Shown in pieces: positions 16,833 through 31,278 of a DNA stretch of 64,000 nt; the stretch's first letter is position 1; every line of letters begins with the position of its first letter. This DNA comes from Pedococcus cremeus (GTDB lineage: Bacteria; Actinomycetota; Actinomycetes; Actinomycetales; Dermatophilaceae). The position numbers and the translations under genes were made by a program. The notes under the pieces are model-generated. The model was not told the DNA's origin, searched no databases, and worked only from the letters and a program-made list of their open reading frames with translations. The stretch lies in NCBI RefSeq assembly GCF_900111375.1, contig NZ_FOHB01000006.1:1-64000 (forward strand). Reading direction: 5' to 3'.

Positions 16833-17671
16833 TAGGAGCGGTCGCCGTCGTCCTCGGCGGCCGGCCGCTGGGTCTGGGGGTTCGTGGACTCGTCCCGCGG
16901 CGCCTCGCCCGTGAGGATGTCGTGGTGCCCTGGCGTGGCGTCGTCCACCGAGGGGGCGTCCGTCACCCGGCTGGTGTGGTTCAGCAGGTCACGCAGCAGC
17001 GTGCCGCCGATGCGCCGGAAGGTGCGCCGGGGGCGCTCCCGGTCTAGCACGGCGACCTCGAGCTGAGCCGGTTCGAGGGAGCGGTCGTGGCCGCCCGCGG
17101 GGTCCTTGCCCAGCAGCTCCACCGCCAGCGTCAGCGCTGCCCCGAGGCTCATGCCGGGTGTCCACCGGTCCTTGAGGGCGTTCTCGATGACGTCGCCGGC
17201 GCCTCCCATGGCGACGAAGCCGTGCTCGTCCGCCACGGACCCGTCGTAGGTGAGCCGGTAGATCTGGTCGTCGTCGGCGCTCTCCCCCACCTCCGCCACC
17301 ACGATCTCGACCTCGTAGGGCTTGGACTCCTGGGTGAAGACCGTGCCCAGGGTCTGGGCGTAGGCGTTCGCGAGCCCACGGGCGGTGACGTCGATGCGGT
17401 CGTAGGAGTAGCCGCGCAGGTCGGCGTAGCGCACACCGGCGACGCGGAGGTTCTCGAACTCGTTGTACTTGCCGACCGCCGCGAAGGCGATGCGGTCATA
17501 GATCTCCGAGACCTTGTGCAGGGCCCGTGACGGGTTCTCGGCCACGAACAGGATGCCCCGGTCGTAGCCGAGCACGACGACCGAGCGGCCGCGGGCGATG
17601 CCCTTGCGGGCGTAGTCGGCCCGGTCCTTCATCAGCTGCTCGGGCGAGACGTAGAACGGCATGCTCGTCAT
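16832..17671 (-). CDS. prcA: 20S proteasome alpha subunit PrcA
   Basis: PrcA forms the outer rings of the 20S core and gates substrate entry. The 279-aa protein has the actinobacterial N-terminus [20 protein letters not shown], then [17 protein letters not shown] and the [20 protein letters not shown] region. It lacks an N-terminal catalytic threonine, as expected for alpha. The C-terminal 50 residues are an acidic disordered tail, somewhat longer than in M. tuberculosis. The start overlaps the prcB stop (ATGA). The product has MTSMPFY; translation could begin at Met1 or Met4. Confidence 0.97.
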   Translation of the reverse strand: MTSMPFYVSPEQLMKDRADYARKGIARGRSVVVLGYDRGILFVAENPSRALHKVSEIYDRIAFAAVGKYNEFENLRVAGVRYADLRGYSYDRIDVTARGLANAYAQTLGTVFTQESKPYEVEIVVAEVGESADDDQIYRLTYDGSVADEHGFVAMGGAGDVIENALKDRWTPGMSLGAALTLAVELLGKDPAGGHDRSLEPAQLEVAVLDRERPRRTFRRIGGTLLRDLLNHTSRVTDAPSVDDATPGHHDILTGEAPRDESTNPQTQRPAAEDDGDRS

Positions 17672-18492
17672 CGCGCACCTCCCGGGTTGCCGTCGCGCTG
17701 GGCCAGCACCTGTTCCACCACACCCCGCAGCTCGTCGTCGGGCAGGAACCGCACCCCGGCATCGTCGATGACCGCGACCGTGGGCCAGATGCGGCGGGTC
17801 AGGTCGGGGCCTCCGGTGGCGGAGTCGTCGTCCGCGGCGTCGTAGATGGCCTCGACGGCGACCGAGACGGCCTCGTCGGTGCCCAGGCCGGGTCGCCAGA
17901 GCTTCCTCAGGGAACCGCGGGCGAAGAGGGAACCGGAGCCCACGCTGTGGTGGTCCTTCTCCTCGTAGCAGCCGCCGGTCACGTCGTAGGAGAAGATCCG
18001 TCCCCCTGGGCGTTCGAGGTCGTAGCCCGCGAACAAGGGCACCACCGAGAGGCCCTGCATGGCCATGCCGAGGTTCGCCCGGATCATCGAGGCGAGGCGG
18101 TTGGCCTTGCCCTCCAGGGACAGCAGCGCCCCCTCGATCTTCTCGTAGTGCTCGAGCTCGACCTGGAAGAGCTTGACCAGCTCGATCGCGATACCGGCCG
18201 TGCCCGCGATGCCGACGGCGGAGTACTCGTCGGCGGCGAAGACCTTCTCCATGTCGCGGTTGGCGATGATGTTGCCCATCGTCGCCCGGCGGTCACCGGC
18301 CATGACGACGCCGCCGTCGAACGTCGCCGAGACGATGGTCGTGCCGTGCGGCGCCTCGAAGCTGCCGGCGGGCAGGCGCCGACCGGACGGCAGCAGCTGG
18401 GGAGCGTGCGCCCCGAGGAACTCGGTGAAGGAGGAGGAGCCTGCGGCGAGGTATGCCGCGGGAAGCCTTCCCGCGTCGGGTCCGAGACTCAC
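17668..18492 (-). CDS. prcB: 20S proteasome beta subunit PrcB, precursor
   Basis: PrcB carries the protease active site. The 274-aa precursor has a 50-residue propeptide, and autocleavage between Gly50 and Thr51 ([11 protein letters not shown]) frees the nucleophilic threonine. The conserved Asp67-Arg-Arg of DRRATMGN and Lys83 (EKVFAADEY) fit the family active site, and [14 protein letters not shown] is the C-terminal conserved region. Start overlaps the pup stop, stop overlaps the prcA start; both overlaps are one ATGA-type step, ensuring equal synthesis of the three proteins. Confidence 0.97.
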   Translation of the reverse strand: MSLGPDAGRLPAAYLAAGSSSFTEFLGAHAPQLLPSGRRLPAGSFEAPHGTTIVSATFDGGVVMAGDRRATMGNIIANRDMEKVFAADEYSAVGIAGTAGIAIELVKLFQVELEHYEKIEGALLSLEGKANRLASMIRANLGMAMQGLSVVPLFAGYDLERPGGRIFSYDVTGGCYEEKDHHSVGSGSLFARGSLRKLWRPGLGTDEAVSVAVEAIYDAADDDSATGGPDLTRRIWPTVAVIDDAGVRFLPDDELRGVVEQVLAQRDGNPGGAR

Positions 18493-18695
18493 TGGCCCCC
18501 CTTCTGGACGAATCCGCGCACGAACTCCTCGGCGTTGGACTCGAGGACCCCGTCGATCTCGTCGAGCACGCTGTCGATGTCGCTGTCGAGGTTCTCCTTG
18601 CGGGCGCTGGCCTCCGGCGATGCCGGGGTGGGCTCAGGCGCCTCGTCGGGCGCGTCGTCGCGCCGCTGCGGCCGGCTCTGCTCCTGGCTTGGCAT
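18489..18695 (-). CDS. pup: Prokaryotic ubiquitin-like protein Pup
   Basis: Pup is the 68-aa protein tag attached to lysines of proteasome substrates. The N-terminal half is disordered and charged ([15 protein letters not shown]); the C-terminal half is the helix that binds Arc coiled coils ([16 protein letters not shown]). It ends QKGGQ, so Gln68 must be deamidated to Glu by Dop before PafA can use it. GGAGG stands 6 nt before the ATG. A TAGGGT hexamer overlapping the dop stop codon may be the promoter of pup-prcB-prcA. Confidence 0.97.
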   Translation of the reverse strand: MPSQEQSRPQRRDDAPDEAPEPTPASPEASARKENLDSDIDSVLDEIDGVLESNAEEFVRGFVQKGGQ

Positions 18696-18767
18696 TGGTG
18701 ACCTCCGCTTGGTGTGTCCGTGTGACGACGACTGCTGTCGCCGGTCACTGTTGCCGACAGTAGTGCG

Positions 18768-18773
18768 ACCCTA
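18768..18773 (-). promoter_or_regulatory. Candidate -10 element of pup-prcB-prcA
   Basis: TAGGGT on the minus strand overlaps the dop stop codon and would give a leader of about 65 nt with a good GGAGG ribosome site. It allows the tag and protease to be made independently of dop. Confidence 0.4.
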
Positions 18774-20288
18774 ACCCGATGCCGAGGCCAACTCGCGAAG
18801 AAGCGTTGCAGCGTCGGCACTTCGGTCGAGCAACGGGCCGACCGTGGCGCGGGTTCCGCGCAGCGGCTCGAGCATCGGCACACGTTGCAGCGAGGTGTGC
18901 CCGGGAACGTCGAAGATGACCGAGTCCCACGAGGCGGCGGCGATCTGATCGGGGTACTTCTCGAGGCACTTGCCCCGGAAGTAGGCCCGGGTGTCGACCG
19001 GCGGCTCGTGCACCGCGTCGAGCACCTCGGCGTCGGTGACGAGCTCCTCGAAGCGCCCGGCCGCCCGCAGCCGGTGGAACAGCCCCTTGTCGGGACGGAC
19101 GTCCGACCACTGGATGTCGATGGCGCGCAGCCGGTGGTCCGACCAGTCGAGGCCGTCGCGGTCGATGTAGCCCTGCATCACCTTCAGCTTCGCCACCCAG
19201 TCGACCTCTCGGGAGGCCTCCATCGGGTCGCGCTCGAGCCGGTCGAGGACCAGTGCCCACCACCGCATGACCTCGGCGGTGTCGTCGTCCAGCTCACCGG
19301 CATACCGCTCCTCGAGCCACTTCTCGGCGAGGTCGTGGTAGCGCCAGAGCAGCTGCACAGGGGTCAGCCTGGCGCCGTCGCGCAGCTCGAGGAGCTCGCG
19401 GCACGTGGGGTCGTGGCTGACCCGGTGCAGGGTGGCGACGGGCCGGCTGACGGTGAGGTCCTCGTCGATCGCGTGGTCCTCGACCATGGCCAGCACCAGC
19501 GAGGTGGTGCCCAGCTTGAGCAGGTTCGCCACGTCGCAGTGGTTCGCGTCGCCGATGATGACGTGCAGGCGCCGGTAGAGGTCGGCCACGGCGTGCGGCT
19601 CGTCACGGGTGTTGATGATGGGCCGCTTCAGGGTGGTCTCGAGCCCGACCTCCACCTCGAAGAAGTCGCTGCGCTGGCTGATCTGGAAGCCTGCGGTGCG
19701 CGAGTCCTGCCCGATGCCGACGCGGCCGCTGCCGCTCATGACCTGGCGGGCGACGAAGAAGGGGATGAGGTGGCGCACGATGTCGCTGAACGGTGTCTCG
19801 CGGCGCATGAGGTAGTTCTCATGGGTGCCGTACGAGGCGCCCTTGCCGTCGGTGTTGTTCTTGTAGAGGTTGACCCCCGGCGGCACCTGGGACAGCCGCC
19901 GCACCGACTCGCGCATGATGAGCTCACCGGCCCGGTCCCACGCCACCGCGGCCCGCGGGGAGGTGACCTCGGGCGAGCTGTACTCGGGGTGGGCGTGGTC
20001 GACGTACAGCCGCGACCCGTTGGTGAGGACGACGTTCGCGAGCGACGGGTCCTCCTCGTCGGTCAGCTGGCTGGCGTCCGCCACGCCGCGGCCCATCTCG
20101 AAACCACGGGCGTCGCGCAGCGGGGCCTCGTCGGCGTAGTCCCAGGAGGCGTGCGCGGCCCGGATGCCCTGGGCGGACGCGTAGGCGTGTACCACCTGCC
20201 CCGAGAGCAGCATCGGGTTGGCGGCCGGGTCACCGGGCACCGAGATGCCGTACTCGGTCTCGATCCCCATCACGCGCCGGACGGTCAT
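18771..20288 (-). CDS. dop: Pup deamidase/depupylase Dop
   Basis: Dop deamidates the C-terminal Gln of Pup and also removes Pup from conjugates, with ATP bound as cofactor. The 505-aa product opens MTVRRVMGIETEYGI; Asp97 in SRLYVDHAHPEYSSPE is the catalytic aspartate by alignment with PafA Asp57. A 40-residue insertion before it (HASWDYADEAPLRDARGFEM and following) is the Dop loop that PafA lacks, which settles Dop versus PafA. The start at 20288 follows GGAGG; longer in-frame reading upstream is tryptophan- and glycine-rich and unlike the family. A TAGGGT -10 (20309-20314) lies just upstream. Confidence 0.97.
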   Translation of the reverse strand: MTVRRVMGIETEYGISVPGDPAANPMLLSGQVVHAYASAQGIRAAHASWDYADEAPLRDARGFEMGRGVADASQLTDEEDPSLANVVLTNGSRLYVDHAHPEYSSPEVTSPRAAVAWDRAGELIMRESVRRLSQVPPGVNLYKNNTDGKGASYGTHENYLMRRETPFSDIVRHLIPFFVARQVMSGSGRVGIGQDSRTAGFQISQRSDFFEVEVGLETTLKRPIINTRDEPHAVADLYRRLHVIIGDANHCDVANLLKLGTTSLVLAMVEDHAIDEDLTVSRPVATLHRVSHDPTCRELLELRDGARLTPVQLLWRYHDLAEKWLEERYAGELDDDTAEVMRWWALVLDRLERDPMEASREVDWVAKLKVMQGYIDRDGLDWSDHRLRAIDIQWSDVRPDKGLFHRLRAAGRFEELVTDAEVLDAVHEPPVDTRAYFRGKCLEKYPDQIAAASWDSVIFDVPGHTSLQRVPMLEPLRGTRATVGPLLDRSADAATLLRELASASG

Positions 20289-20308
20289 GCGACAACCTCC
20301 ATGCCAGC

Positions 20309-20314
20309 ACCCTA
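20309..20314 (-). promoter_or_regulatory. -10 element of dop
   Basis: TAGGGT on the minus strand lies 20 nt before the dop ATG, leaving a short leader that contains GGAGG. Not leaderless. Confidence 0.45.
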
Positions 20315-20350
20315 TGCGCCACCACCCACGAGTGCCGCCATGATGGGTCG

Positions 20351-21430
20351 GTGCGCCACTCCCCCCGTGCCATGTCACCCCTGACCGCCGCGTTCACCGC
20401 CGTGCTCGACCGCTTCCTGCACCGGCCGATCGAGGGCCTGGACCTGGAGCAGATCCGTGCCGGGCGGGGGCGCACCTACCCCGAGCACCCGCCGTTCACC
20501 TGGGTGACCGGCCCGGTGGACCGCTCCGTCGGTATCACCTACGGCACGGCACCGGCGCGCGACGGGTACGACGTCCCGCTGCGCATCTACCGGCCCCGAG
20601 CCGTACGCGACGCAGACACCGACGTGCCCGTGCTCCTCTTCTTCCACGGCGGCGGCTGGGTGCAGGGCAACGTCGTCATGTACGACCCCCTCTGCGTGCA
20701 CCTCGCGGCACAGGTCCGGGCGGTCGTCGTCAGCGTCGACTACCGGCTCGCGCCCGAGCACCCGGCCCCGACGCCGGCCCACGACTGCATCGACGCGACG
20801 GCCTGGGTGGCGGCCAACGGCAAGGTCCTCCGCGCCGACACCAGCAGGCTGGCCGTCTGCGGCGACAGCGCCGGCGGCAACCTGGCCGCCGTGGTGGCCC
20901 TGGCGGCCCGCGACGCCGGTGGTCCGCTCCTGCGCCACCAGGCGCTCATCTACCCCGGTCTCGACCAGACCCTGTCGTCGCCGTCGATCGAGGAGAACGC
21001 GGAGGCGCCGGTGCTGACGCGGGCCAACATCCTCGCCTTCCAGCGCCACTACCTGCCCGAGGGCGCCGACCGGCGCGACCCGATGCTCTCGCCCCTGTTC
21101 GGTGACCTGCGTGGCCTGCCGCCGGCGCTGGTCCAGACCGCCGACCTCGACCCGTTGCGCGACGACGGGCTGCGCTTCGCCGCGGCCCTCCGCAAGGCGG
21201 GCGTCGCGGCCCGGGCCACCAACTACGTGCGCGTCCCCCACGGCTTCGCCTCGTTCCCCGGGGTGGTGCCGGTGGGCGCCCAGCACCGCGCCGAGCTGGT
21301 GCAGGAGCTGCGCACCCACCTGTATGCCGCCGGGGGCGGCGGGGCCGTGACCGGGGCGTCCAACGGTGCCGCGACCCGGACAGGTGGCGGGGCCCACACA
21401 GGGGCAGACGGGAGCCCGCTGTCCGGATAG
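20351..21430 (+). CDS. Alpha/beta hydrolase, hormone-sensitive-lipase type esterase
   Basis: The 359-aa protein has the HSL-family oxyanion motif HGGGW (99-103) and nucleophile elbow GDSAGG with Ser173; the acid is likely in TADLDPLRDDG and the histidine in PHGFASF. It should hydrolyse short-chain esters or lipids in the cytoplasm. The last 30 residues are a glycine/alanine-rich tail. Start may be GTG 20351 (CATGAT lies 6 nt upstream) or ATG 20372. The gene stands between dop and prs and its role in the proteasome region is not apparent. Its stop codon overlaps the candidate -10 of prs. Confidence 0.88.
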   Translation: MRHSPRAMSPLTAAFTAVLDRFLHRPIEGLDLEQIRAGRGRTYPEHPPFTWVTGPVDRSVGITYGTAPARDGYDVPLRIYRPRAVRDADTDVPVLLFFHGGGWVQGNVVMYDPLCVHLAAQVRAVVVSVDYRLAPEHPAPTPAHDCIDATAWVAANGKVLRADTSRLAVCGDSAGGNLAAVVALAARDAGGPLLRHQALIYPGLDQTLSSPSIEENAEAPVLTRANILAFQRHYLPEGADRRDPMLSPLFGDLRGLPPALVQTADLDPLRDDGLRFAAALRKAGVAARATNYVRVPHGFASFPGVVPVGAQHRAELVQELRTHLYAAGGGGAVTGASNGAATRTGGGAHTGADGSPLSG

Positions 21431-21433
21431 TCT
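21428..21433 (+). promoter_or_regulatory. Candidate -10 element of prs-like gene
   Basis: TAGTCT overlaps the esterase stop codon. It would give a leader of about 35 nt ending in GAGGAG, 8 nt from the ATG of the PRPP-synthetase-like gene. Confidence 0.4.
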
Positions 21434-21474
21434 GCGAGCAGCAGCGCGGCCCCGACCCTCGAGGAGCATGTCCC

Positions 21475-22464
21475 ATGCGCGACATCGTCGTGTTCTCCGG
21501 CAGCGCCCACCGCGAGCTCGCCGCGCACATCTGCGCCGAGCTGGCCGTGCCGCTGTCGCCGGCAGAGACCAGTCGTTTCAGCAACGACTGCCTGCAGGCG
21601 CAGCTGCTGGCCAACTGCCGCCAGCGCGACGTCTACATCGTCCAGCCGCTGGTGGCGCCGACGCAGGACCACCTCATGGAGCTGCTGCTGATGATCGACG
21701 CCGCCCGTGGCGCCTCCGCAGCCCAGATCACCGCCGTGATCCCGCACTACGCCTACGCGCGGTCCGACAAGAAGGACGCCTCGCGCATCTCGCTCGGTGG
21801 CCGGCTGGTGGCCGACATGCTCGTCACCGCGGGGGTCGACCGGGTGCTCACCATGACGCTGCACGCGCCCCAGGTGCACGGGTTCTTCTCCGTGCCCGTC
21901 GACCACCTCACCGCCATCGGGGTGCTCGCCGACCACTTCCGCGACCACGACCTGCGTGACGCCGTGGTGGTCTCGCCCGACCTCGGCAACGCCAAGACCG
22001 CCACCCAGTTCGCCCGGCTGCTCGGTCTCCCGGTCGCCGCGGGCAGCAAGCAGCGGCTCGGCGACGACCGGGTGGTCATCGACGCCATCGTCGGTGACGT
22101 CGCCGGCAAGCGGGCCATCATCCTCGACGACGAGATCGCCACCGGCGGCTCCATCATCGAGCTGCTCGAACGGCTCGCCGAGCAGGGCTGCCAGGAGGCG
22201 GCCGTGGCCTGCACGCACGGGCTCTTCGCCGGGAAGGCCGTCGAGCGGCTGCGCAGCCACCCCATGGTGAGCGAGGTTGTGACCACCGACACCGTTCCCG
22301 CACCGACGGACTGGCCGGAGCTGCGGGTGCGCTCGGTCGCGGGGCTGTTCGCCGAGGCGATCTCGCGCATCCACGCGGGCGAGTCGGTCAGCAGCCTCTT
22401 CGACGGCGTCGACCCGTCGCACGCACCGCCGCGGCCGACCCTGTTCGACCCGGTCCACGCGTGA
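21475..22464 (+). CDS. Divergent ribose-phosphate pyrophosphokinase (PRPP synthetase-like)
   Basis: The 329-aa protein matches PRPP synthetases along its whole length: LMELLLMIDAARGASAAQITAV, YARSDKKDASRISLGGRLVADML, LHAPQVHGFFSVPVDHL and a PRPP loop LDDEIATGGS. Key positions deviate, however. The canonical FSDGE is FSNDC, the loop YARQDRK is YARSDKK, SPDxGG is SPDLGN, and DDxIDTGG has Ala for the second Asp. It is therefore a paralogue that may have altered substrate use or a regulatory role; a canonical prs is expected elsewhere. The stop overlaps the DUF3054 start (GTGA). Confidence 0.8.
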   Translation: MRDIVVFSGSAHRELAAHICAELAVPLSPAETSRFSNDCLQAQLLANCRQRDVYIVQPLVAPTQDHLMELLLMIDAARGASAAQITAVIPHYAYARSDKKDASRISLGGRLVADMLVTAGVDRVLTMTLHAPQVHGFFSVPVDHLTAIGVLADHFRDHDLRDAVVVSPDLGNAKTATQFARLLGLPVAAGSKQRLGDDRVVIDAIVGDVAGKRAIILDDEIATGGSIIELLERLAEQGCQEAAVACTHGLFAGKAVERLRSHPMVSEVVTTDTVPAPTDWPELRVRSVAGLFAEAISRIHAGESVSSLFDGVDPSHAPPRPTLFDPVHA

Positions 22465-22913
22465 CGGGTAGCCCCAGGGGCGCCGTTCCCTCGGCTGTGG
22501 TGCTCTCGGCGGCGGCAGACGTCGTCACCGTGCTGCTCTTCGCGACCGTCGGGCGCTCGAGCCACGCCGAAGGGGTGACGGCCACCGGCGTGCTCACGAC
22601 CGCGTGGCCGTTCCTGGCGGGCACCGCCATCGGCTGGCTGGTGGTGCGCCTCTGGCGCGGTGCCTGGCCGGTGCCCGCGGGTGCGAGCGCGCGGCATACC
22701 GCTGTCGAGGGTGCCGTCGTTGCCCTGGTCGCGGTCGCCGCCGGCATGCTGCTGCGCCGGGTCACCGGCGCGGGCACGGACCCGGCGTTCGTGGTCGTGG
22801 CGACGCTGGTGCTGGGGGCGCTGCTGGTGGGCTGGCGCCTGCTGTGGTCGGTGCTCAGGCGGCGGTCGCGACCCACATCGGACCGGCGCCGGTCTGCACG
22901 ACTCGGCGGATGA
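22461..22913 (+). CDS. DUF3054 family membrane protein
   Basis: The 150-aa protein has four hydrophobic segments (SAVVLSAAADVVTVLLFATVG; WPFLAGTAIGWLVVRLW; AVVALVAVAAGMLL; FVVVATLVLGALLVGW) and the family features GRSSHAEG and a C-terminal arginine-rich tail. The function of DUF3054 is unknown. It begins at a GTG overlapping the prs-like stop, so the two are coupled. Its 3' end overlaps by 59 bp with the small gene on the opposite strand. Confidence 0.8.
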   Translation: MTGSPRGAVPSAVVLSAAADVVTVLLFATVGRSSHAEGVTATGVLTTAWPFLAGTAIGWLVVRLWRGAWPVPAGASARHTAVEGAVVALVAVAAGMLLRRVTGAGTDPAFVVVATLVLGALLVGWRLLWSVLRRRSRPTSDRRRSARLGG

Positions 22914-23028
22914 CGCGGTAGGTGGAGCCGTCCCACGTGAACTCGTAGCCGGGACGGATCTCGCGGTGCAGCGGATACCGCTTGCCGTCGCGAGTGCCTC
23001 CCGTGCAGAGAGCGTATCGAGGGATCAT
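22855..23028 (-). CDS. Small conserved-looking 57-aa protein
   Basis: The frame from ATG 23028 to TGA 22855 encodes 57 residues, beginning MIPRYALCTGGTRDG and containing YEFTWDGSTYRVIRRVVQTG. The aromatic- and basic-rich composition with regular strands looks like a small beta-fold. Support for a real gene is a TACGGT hexamer exactly 6 nt before the ATG, the same leaderless layout as its neighbours. It overlaps the end of the convergent DUF3054 gene. I do not recognise the family. Confidence 0.6.
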   Translation of the reverse strand: MIPRYALCTGGTRDGKRYPLHREIRPGYEFTWDGSTYRVIRRVVQTGAGPMWVATAA

Positions 23029-23034
23029 GCGTCC

Positions 23035-23040
23035 ACCGTA
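23035..23040 (-). promoter_or_regulatory. -10 element of the 57-aa gene (leaderless)
   Basis: TACGGT on the minus strand ends 6 nt before ATG 23028. Confidence 0.5.
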
Positions 23041-23090
23041 GGAGCCTTCGTCCCCGGTGGACCGGCTCCTTACCCTTCCTTGACCTGGCC

Positions 23091-23128
23091 CCGGGACAGT
23101 CCATAGCCGGCCACCCGGACTGTCCCGG
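23091..23128. terminator. 12-bp perfect inverted repeat downstream of arc
   Basis: CCGGGACAGTCC (23091-23102) and its exact complement (23117-23128) flank 14 nt. It lies 42 nt past the arc stop on the minus strand, so it probably ends the arc transcript and insulates the small gene. An operator is the alternative. Confidence 0.65.
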
Positions 23129-23169
23129 TTTGTCCTCAGACCTTCGGTCAGTGGCGGGGGTGGGACCGC

Positions 23170-24921
23170 CTACAGGTACTGGCCCGTGTTGGCGACGTTG
23201 TCGATCGACCGGCCCGGCTCGGAGCCCGACTTCCCGGTGATGAGGGTGCGGATGTAGACGATCCGCTCGCCCTTCTTGCCGGAGATGCGGGCCCAGTCGT
23301 CGGGGTTGGTCGTGTTGGGCAGGTCCTCATTCTCCTTGAACTCGTCGACGCAGCTGGCGAGGAGGTGGTCGACGCGGATGCCGTGCTGGTTCTGGGTGAG
23401 GAAGTCCTTGATCGCCATCTTCTTGGCGCGGTCGACGATGTTCTGGATCATCGCGCCGGAGTTGAAGTCCTTGAAGTACAGGACCTCCTTGTCGCCGTTG
23501 GCGTAGGTCACCTCGAGGAAACGGTTCTCCTCGATCTCGGAGTACATCCGCTCCACCGCGGCCTGGATCATCGCGTCGACGGTCGCCTGCCTCGACCCGC
23601 CGTGCTCCGACAGGTCGTGCTCGTGCAGCGGCAGGTCGGCGGTGAGGTACTTGGTGAAGATGTCGCGGGCGCTCTCGGCGTCGGGCCGCTCGATCTTGAT
23701 CTTCACGTCGAGCCGGCCGGGCCGCAGGATGGCCGGGTCGATCATGTCCTCGCGGTTCGAGGCGCCGATGACGATGACGTTCTCCAGCCGCTCGACGCCG
23801 TCGATCTCCGACAGCAGCTGCGGCACGATCGTGGTCTCGACGTCGGAGGAGACACCCGACCCGCGGGTGCGGAACAGGCTGTCCATCTCGTCGAAGAACA
23901 CGACCACCGGCGTGCCGTCGGAGGCCTTCTCCCGCGCGCGCTGGAAGATCAGGCGGATGTGGCGCTCGGTCTCGCCGACGTACTTGTTGAGCAGCTCCGG
24001 ACCCTTGATGTTGAGGAAGAACGACTTCGCGACGGGCTTGCCCTCCTTCTCGGCGACCTTGCGGGCCAGGGAGGCAGCCACGGCCTTGGCGATGAGCGTC
24101 TTGCCGCAGCCGGGCGGCCCGTAGAGCAGCACGCCCTTCGGCGGCTTGAGCTGGTGCTCCTTGAACAGGTCGGGGTGCAGGTACGGCAGCTCCACCGCGT
24201 CGCGGATCGCCTCGATCTGCCCGGCCAGGCCGCCGATGTCCTCGTAGTCGATGTCGGGGACCTCCTCGAGGACGAGCTCGGCCACCTCTGCCTTGGGGAT
24301 GCGCTCGTAGACGAAGCCCGTGCGCGGCTCGAGCATCAGCGCGTCGCCGACCCGGATCGGCTCCCCCTCGAGGGAGTCGGCGATCCGGCAGACCCGCTCC
24401 TCGTCGGCGTGGGCGACGACCAGCACCCGGTCGTCGCCGAGCAGCTCCTTGATCATCACGACCTCACCCGTGCGCTCGAAACCGCAGGTGGCGACCACGT
24501 TCATGGCCTCGTTGAGGCGCACCTCCCGGCCGGCCGACAGCTCGCCGGGGTCGACGGCCGGGCTCACGGCGACGTGCATCTTCCGACCGCCGGTGAGGAT
24601 GTCGACCGTGGCGTCGTCGTACGACTCCAGGACGATGCCGTATGCCGCGGGCGGCTGGGCCAGCCGGTCGACCTCGCTCTTGAGGGTGACGATCTGCTCG
24701 CGGGCCTCCTTGAGCGTGCGCACGAGGCGCTCGTTCTGGGAGGAGATGGTGGCGAGGTTCGACTGGAGCTGGAGCACCTTCGTCTCGAGCTCGCGGGAGC
24801 GGGCGGGGGCGTCGGCGAGCCGCTGGCGCAGCGCCGCCACCTCCTCGGCGAGCAGCTCCTGCTGCCGCCGCTCCTCGGCGTGGTCGTCGGGGTGGTTCCG
24901 GTGGCTCGTCTTGTCGCTCAT
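23170..24921 (-). CDS. arc: Proteasomal AAA ATPase Arc (Mpa)
   Basis: Arc/Mpa is the hexameric unfoldase that recognises Pup and feeds substrates into PrcAB. The 583-aa protein has an N-terminal coiled coil (about 15-90) that binds Pup, two OB-fold subdomains (about 95-220) and one AAA module with Walker A GPPGCGKT (268-275), Walker B FFDEMD (343-347) and the arginine-finger region [11 protein letters not shown]. The C-terminus ends GQYL, the penultimate-tyrosine motif that docks into the PrcA ring. A ribosome site GAGGGAG precedes the ATG; TAGGGT at 24972-24977 is a likely -10, leaving a leader of about 45 nt. Confidence 0.97.
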   Translation of the reverse strand: MSDKTSHRNHPDDHAEERRQQELLAEEVAALRQRLADAPARSRELETKVLQLQSNLATISSQNERLVRTLKEAREQIVTLKSEVDRLAQPPAAYGIVLESYDDATVDILTGGRKMHVAVSPAVDPGELSAGREVRLNEAMNVVATCGFERTGEVVMIKELLGDDRVLVVAHADEERVCRIADSLEGEPIRVGDALMLEPRTGFVYERIPKAEVAELVLEEVPDIDYEDIGGLAGQIEAIRDAVELPYLHPDLFKEHQLKPPKGVLLYGPPGCGKTLIAKAVAASLARKVAEKEGKPVAKSFFLNIKGPELLNKYVGETERHIRLIFQRAREKASDGTPVVVFFDEMDSLFRTRGSGVSSDVETTIVPQLLSEIDGVERLENVIVIGASNREDMIDPAILRPGRLDVKIKIERPDAESARDIFTKYLTADLPLHEHDLSEHGGSRQATVDAMIQAAVERMYSEIEENRFLEVTYANGDKEVLYFKDFNSGAMIQNIVDRAKKMAIKDFLTQNQHGIRVDHLLASCVDEFKENEDLPNTTNPDDWARISGKKGERIVYIRTLITGKSGSEPGRSIDNVANTGQYL

Positions 24922-24991
24922 GTCGGCTCCCTCACTTCGAAGGTCCGACCGCTCTCGGCGGCCGATAACCGACCCTAACGCCGAACTCCGT

Positions 24992-31178
<6,187 letters not shown>

Positions 31179-31265
31179 GGCGGTGGTGGACCAGGTCGCG
31201 GCGGCCGACACCGCGAACAGGGCTGCGCCCGTGGAGACCGCAGCGGGGGTGTCAGTGGCCCCTCC

Positions 31266-31271
31266 TACCGT
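31266..31271 (+). promoter_or_regulatory. -10 element of the AddB-like nuclease gene (leaderless)
   Basis: TACCGT ends 7 nt before ATG 31279, which decides the start within a longer open frame. Confidence 0.5.
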
Positions 31272-31278
31272 TCGACCC

